64,000 bases of DNA from Phoronis australis. Taxonomy: Eukaryota; Phoronida; Phoronidae. Of this stretch, positions 63,096 to 64,000 are shown piece by piece. The stretch spans positions 476,814 to 540,813 of the forward strand of contig NMRA01000037.1 of the NCBI GenBank assembly GCA_002633005.1, in the 5' to 3' direction. Below the pieces are notes generated by a model. It worked only from the letters and a program-made list of their open reading frames with translations, ran no database searches and had not been told where the DNA came from. A program made the translations under genes and the position numbers. Within the stretch, counting starts at the first letter, position 1. Each line of letters begins with the position of its first letter.

Positions 63096-63837
63096 ATTCG
63101 GAATTCGAGAGTACTTTGGCCAAGGCAATACATCGCAAATGAACGCCTCAGAAAAAACATGGAATTTATGAATAACAAGGCACCAATACTAGGCAATATG
63201 AGTAATTAAGTACATTCATTTTTTAGAATCACCACGAGTAGCCAGCCAACTAGCTGTATGATGACTTTCATCAAATTACAGCTAGGTACCACAGTCCGTT
63301 TTTCTTCCATAGACCTCGAAATTGCACACAGCCAGGGTAGTTCTGCTCGTCAACTCGCCGTGAATGTGAAACTGGTCCTGTACCTGTGTCAACATGTACT
63401 GATGTAGTCTGTAGGAGTGTAGAGCTAAGCCTAAAGATCGGACGTGGTGCATGCAAAATCTGGGAATCAACCGACACTCACCTTGCCCGTTACAACCGTT
63501 TAAGTGAAAAACAATGCAATAAACATCATTTTCTTGCGTCATTCTCGACCTTTTGTAACAATGAAAAGTATGTTGTCGTTTTGAGTTGACCTTTCACGGA
63601 ATTTGGACAAAAATGTCGGCTGTTCTTTGCCGAAATTTTGTCGATCGAACTGTATCGTCTGAAATAAGTGATGCACAAATTCAAACTACAATCAAATAAT
63701 CTTTCAAAGTGCGTGAATAGACAGTTTGACTATAACCGTTATTATGGTACCTTGAGATTTTGATGTAAATAACACCATAAGTCGGTAATGATGAAAAACT
63801 TCCAGTCTTCCACCAGCTCAGAAGCTGATAGGGGTGT

Positions 63838-63925
63838 TGCAGACCAAGTAGGCCACCCGACCAAGTGAACTTGGTCGGCTTACATGGTCGGACCTCGCAG
63901 ACCAAGTAGATACCTCCGACCGAGT
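63838..63925. repeat. Palindrome and direct repeats of 'gaccaagt'
   Basis: 63857-63878 is a perfect inverted repeat with 10-bp arms, CCGACCAAGT and ACTTGGTCGG, around GA. It is framed by two direct copies of gcagaccaagtag (about 63839 and 63898, 59 bp apart), with further ggtcgg and ccgaccg words. This may be a hairpin end of an element continuing to the window edge. Confidence 0.65.
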
Positions 63926-64000
63926 TGCAAGGTACCGTTGATACCTGAATGTTTGCCATAGTGTTATAATATAAACGGTTCCACCAAATACGTTTTTTTT

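Larger units (their letters stand above)
61216..64000. other. Right-hand interval without a recognised gene
   Basis: Contains several AATAAA words (about 61340, 61555, 62763), a hypothetical ORF (62043-62246), a second cluster of the 'tatagactgg' repeat (62985-63095) and a palindrome near the edge. I find no exon with a known domain. Confidence 0.6.

Overview
This is animal nuclear DNA, an AT-rich scaffold piece with one run of Ns. The evidence is four multi-exon protein genes with GT-AG introns, long untranslated stretches, and many short inverted-repeat elements and degenerate tandem repeats. The proteins are close to vertebrate PEX19, LRRC58, GSK3B and an RRM plus CCHC-knuckle SR protein. 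The repeats (intronic ~140-bp monomers and abundant small TIR elements) look more like an invertebrate, probably marine, than a vertebrate. I cannot name the species. Every exon junction given here was worked out by hand from splice signals, reading phase and family homology, without transcript support.

Layout from left to right. (1) 320-1179, minus: the first two coding exons of PEX19; the rest lies off the left edge. (2) 1180-2666: a shared head-to-head promoter interval. (3) 2667-9802, plus: complete LRRC58, 3 exons, 348 aa. Its second intron holds a minisatellite, a near-identical 1.15-kb duplication on both sides of the assembly gap, and an inverted-repeat element with a smaller one nested inside. 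(4) 15889-44222, minus: complete GSK3, 9 coding exons, 415 aa, tail-to-tail with LRRC58. Intron 1 is 15.6 kb and full of small transposons. (5) 51539-58130, minus: complete SR-type splicing factor, 5 coding exons, 202 aa. (6) 58.2-64 kb: no recognised gene; a nested transposon, two clusters of one degenerate tandem repeat, and a small hypothetical ORF.

The genes are unrelated housekeeping functions: peroxisomal membrane protein import, a leucine-rich-repeat protein, a Wnt/insulin pathway kinase, and pre-mRNA splicing. They do not form a pathway. The LRRC58-GSK3 pairing is of interest because GSK3B and LRRC58 are also near neighbours on human chromosome 3 (recalled), which suggests an old linkage. 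The strongest observations are: GSK3 whose first exon has Pro at the position of the inhibitory Ser9; Ile in place of the DFG-1 Cys; an SR gene whose internal exons are all symmetrical in phase 2, with candidate poison and alternative terminal exons and a 57-bp duplication that copies the start codon; and a set of CAGGG-ended elements with 6-bp target-site duplications.
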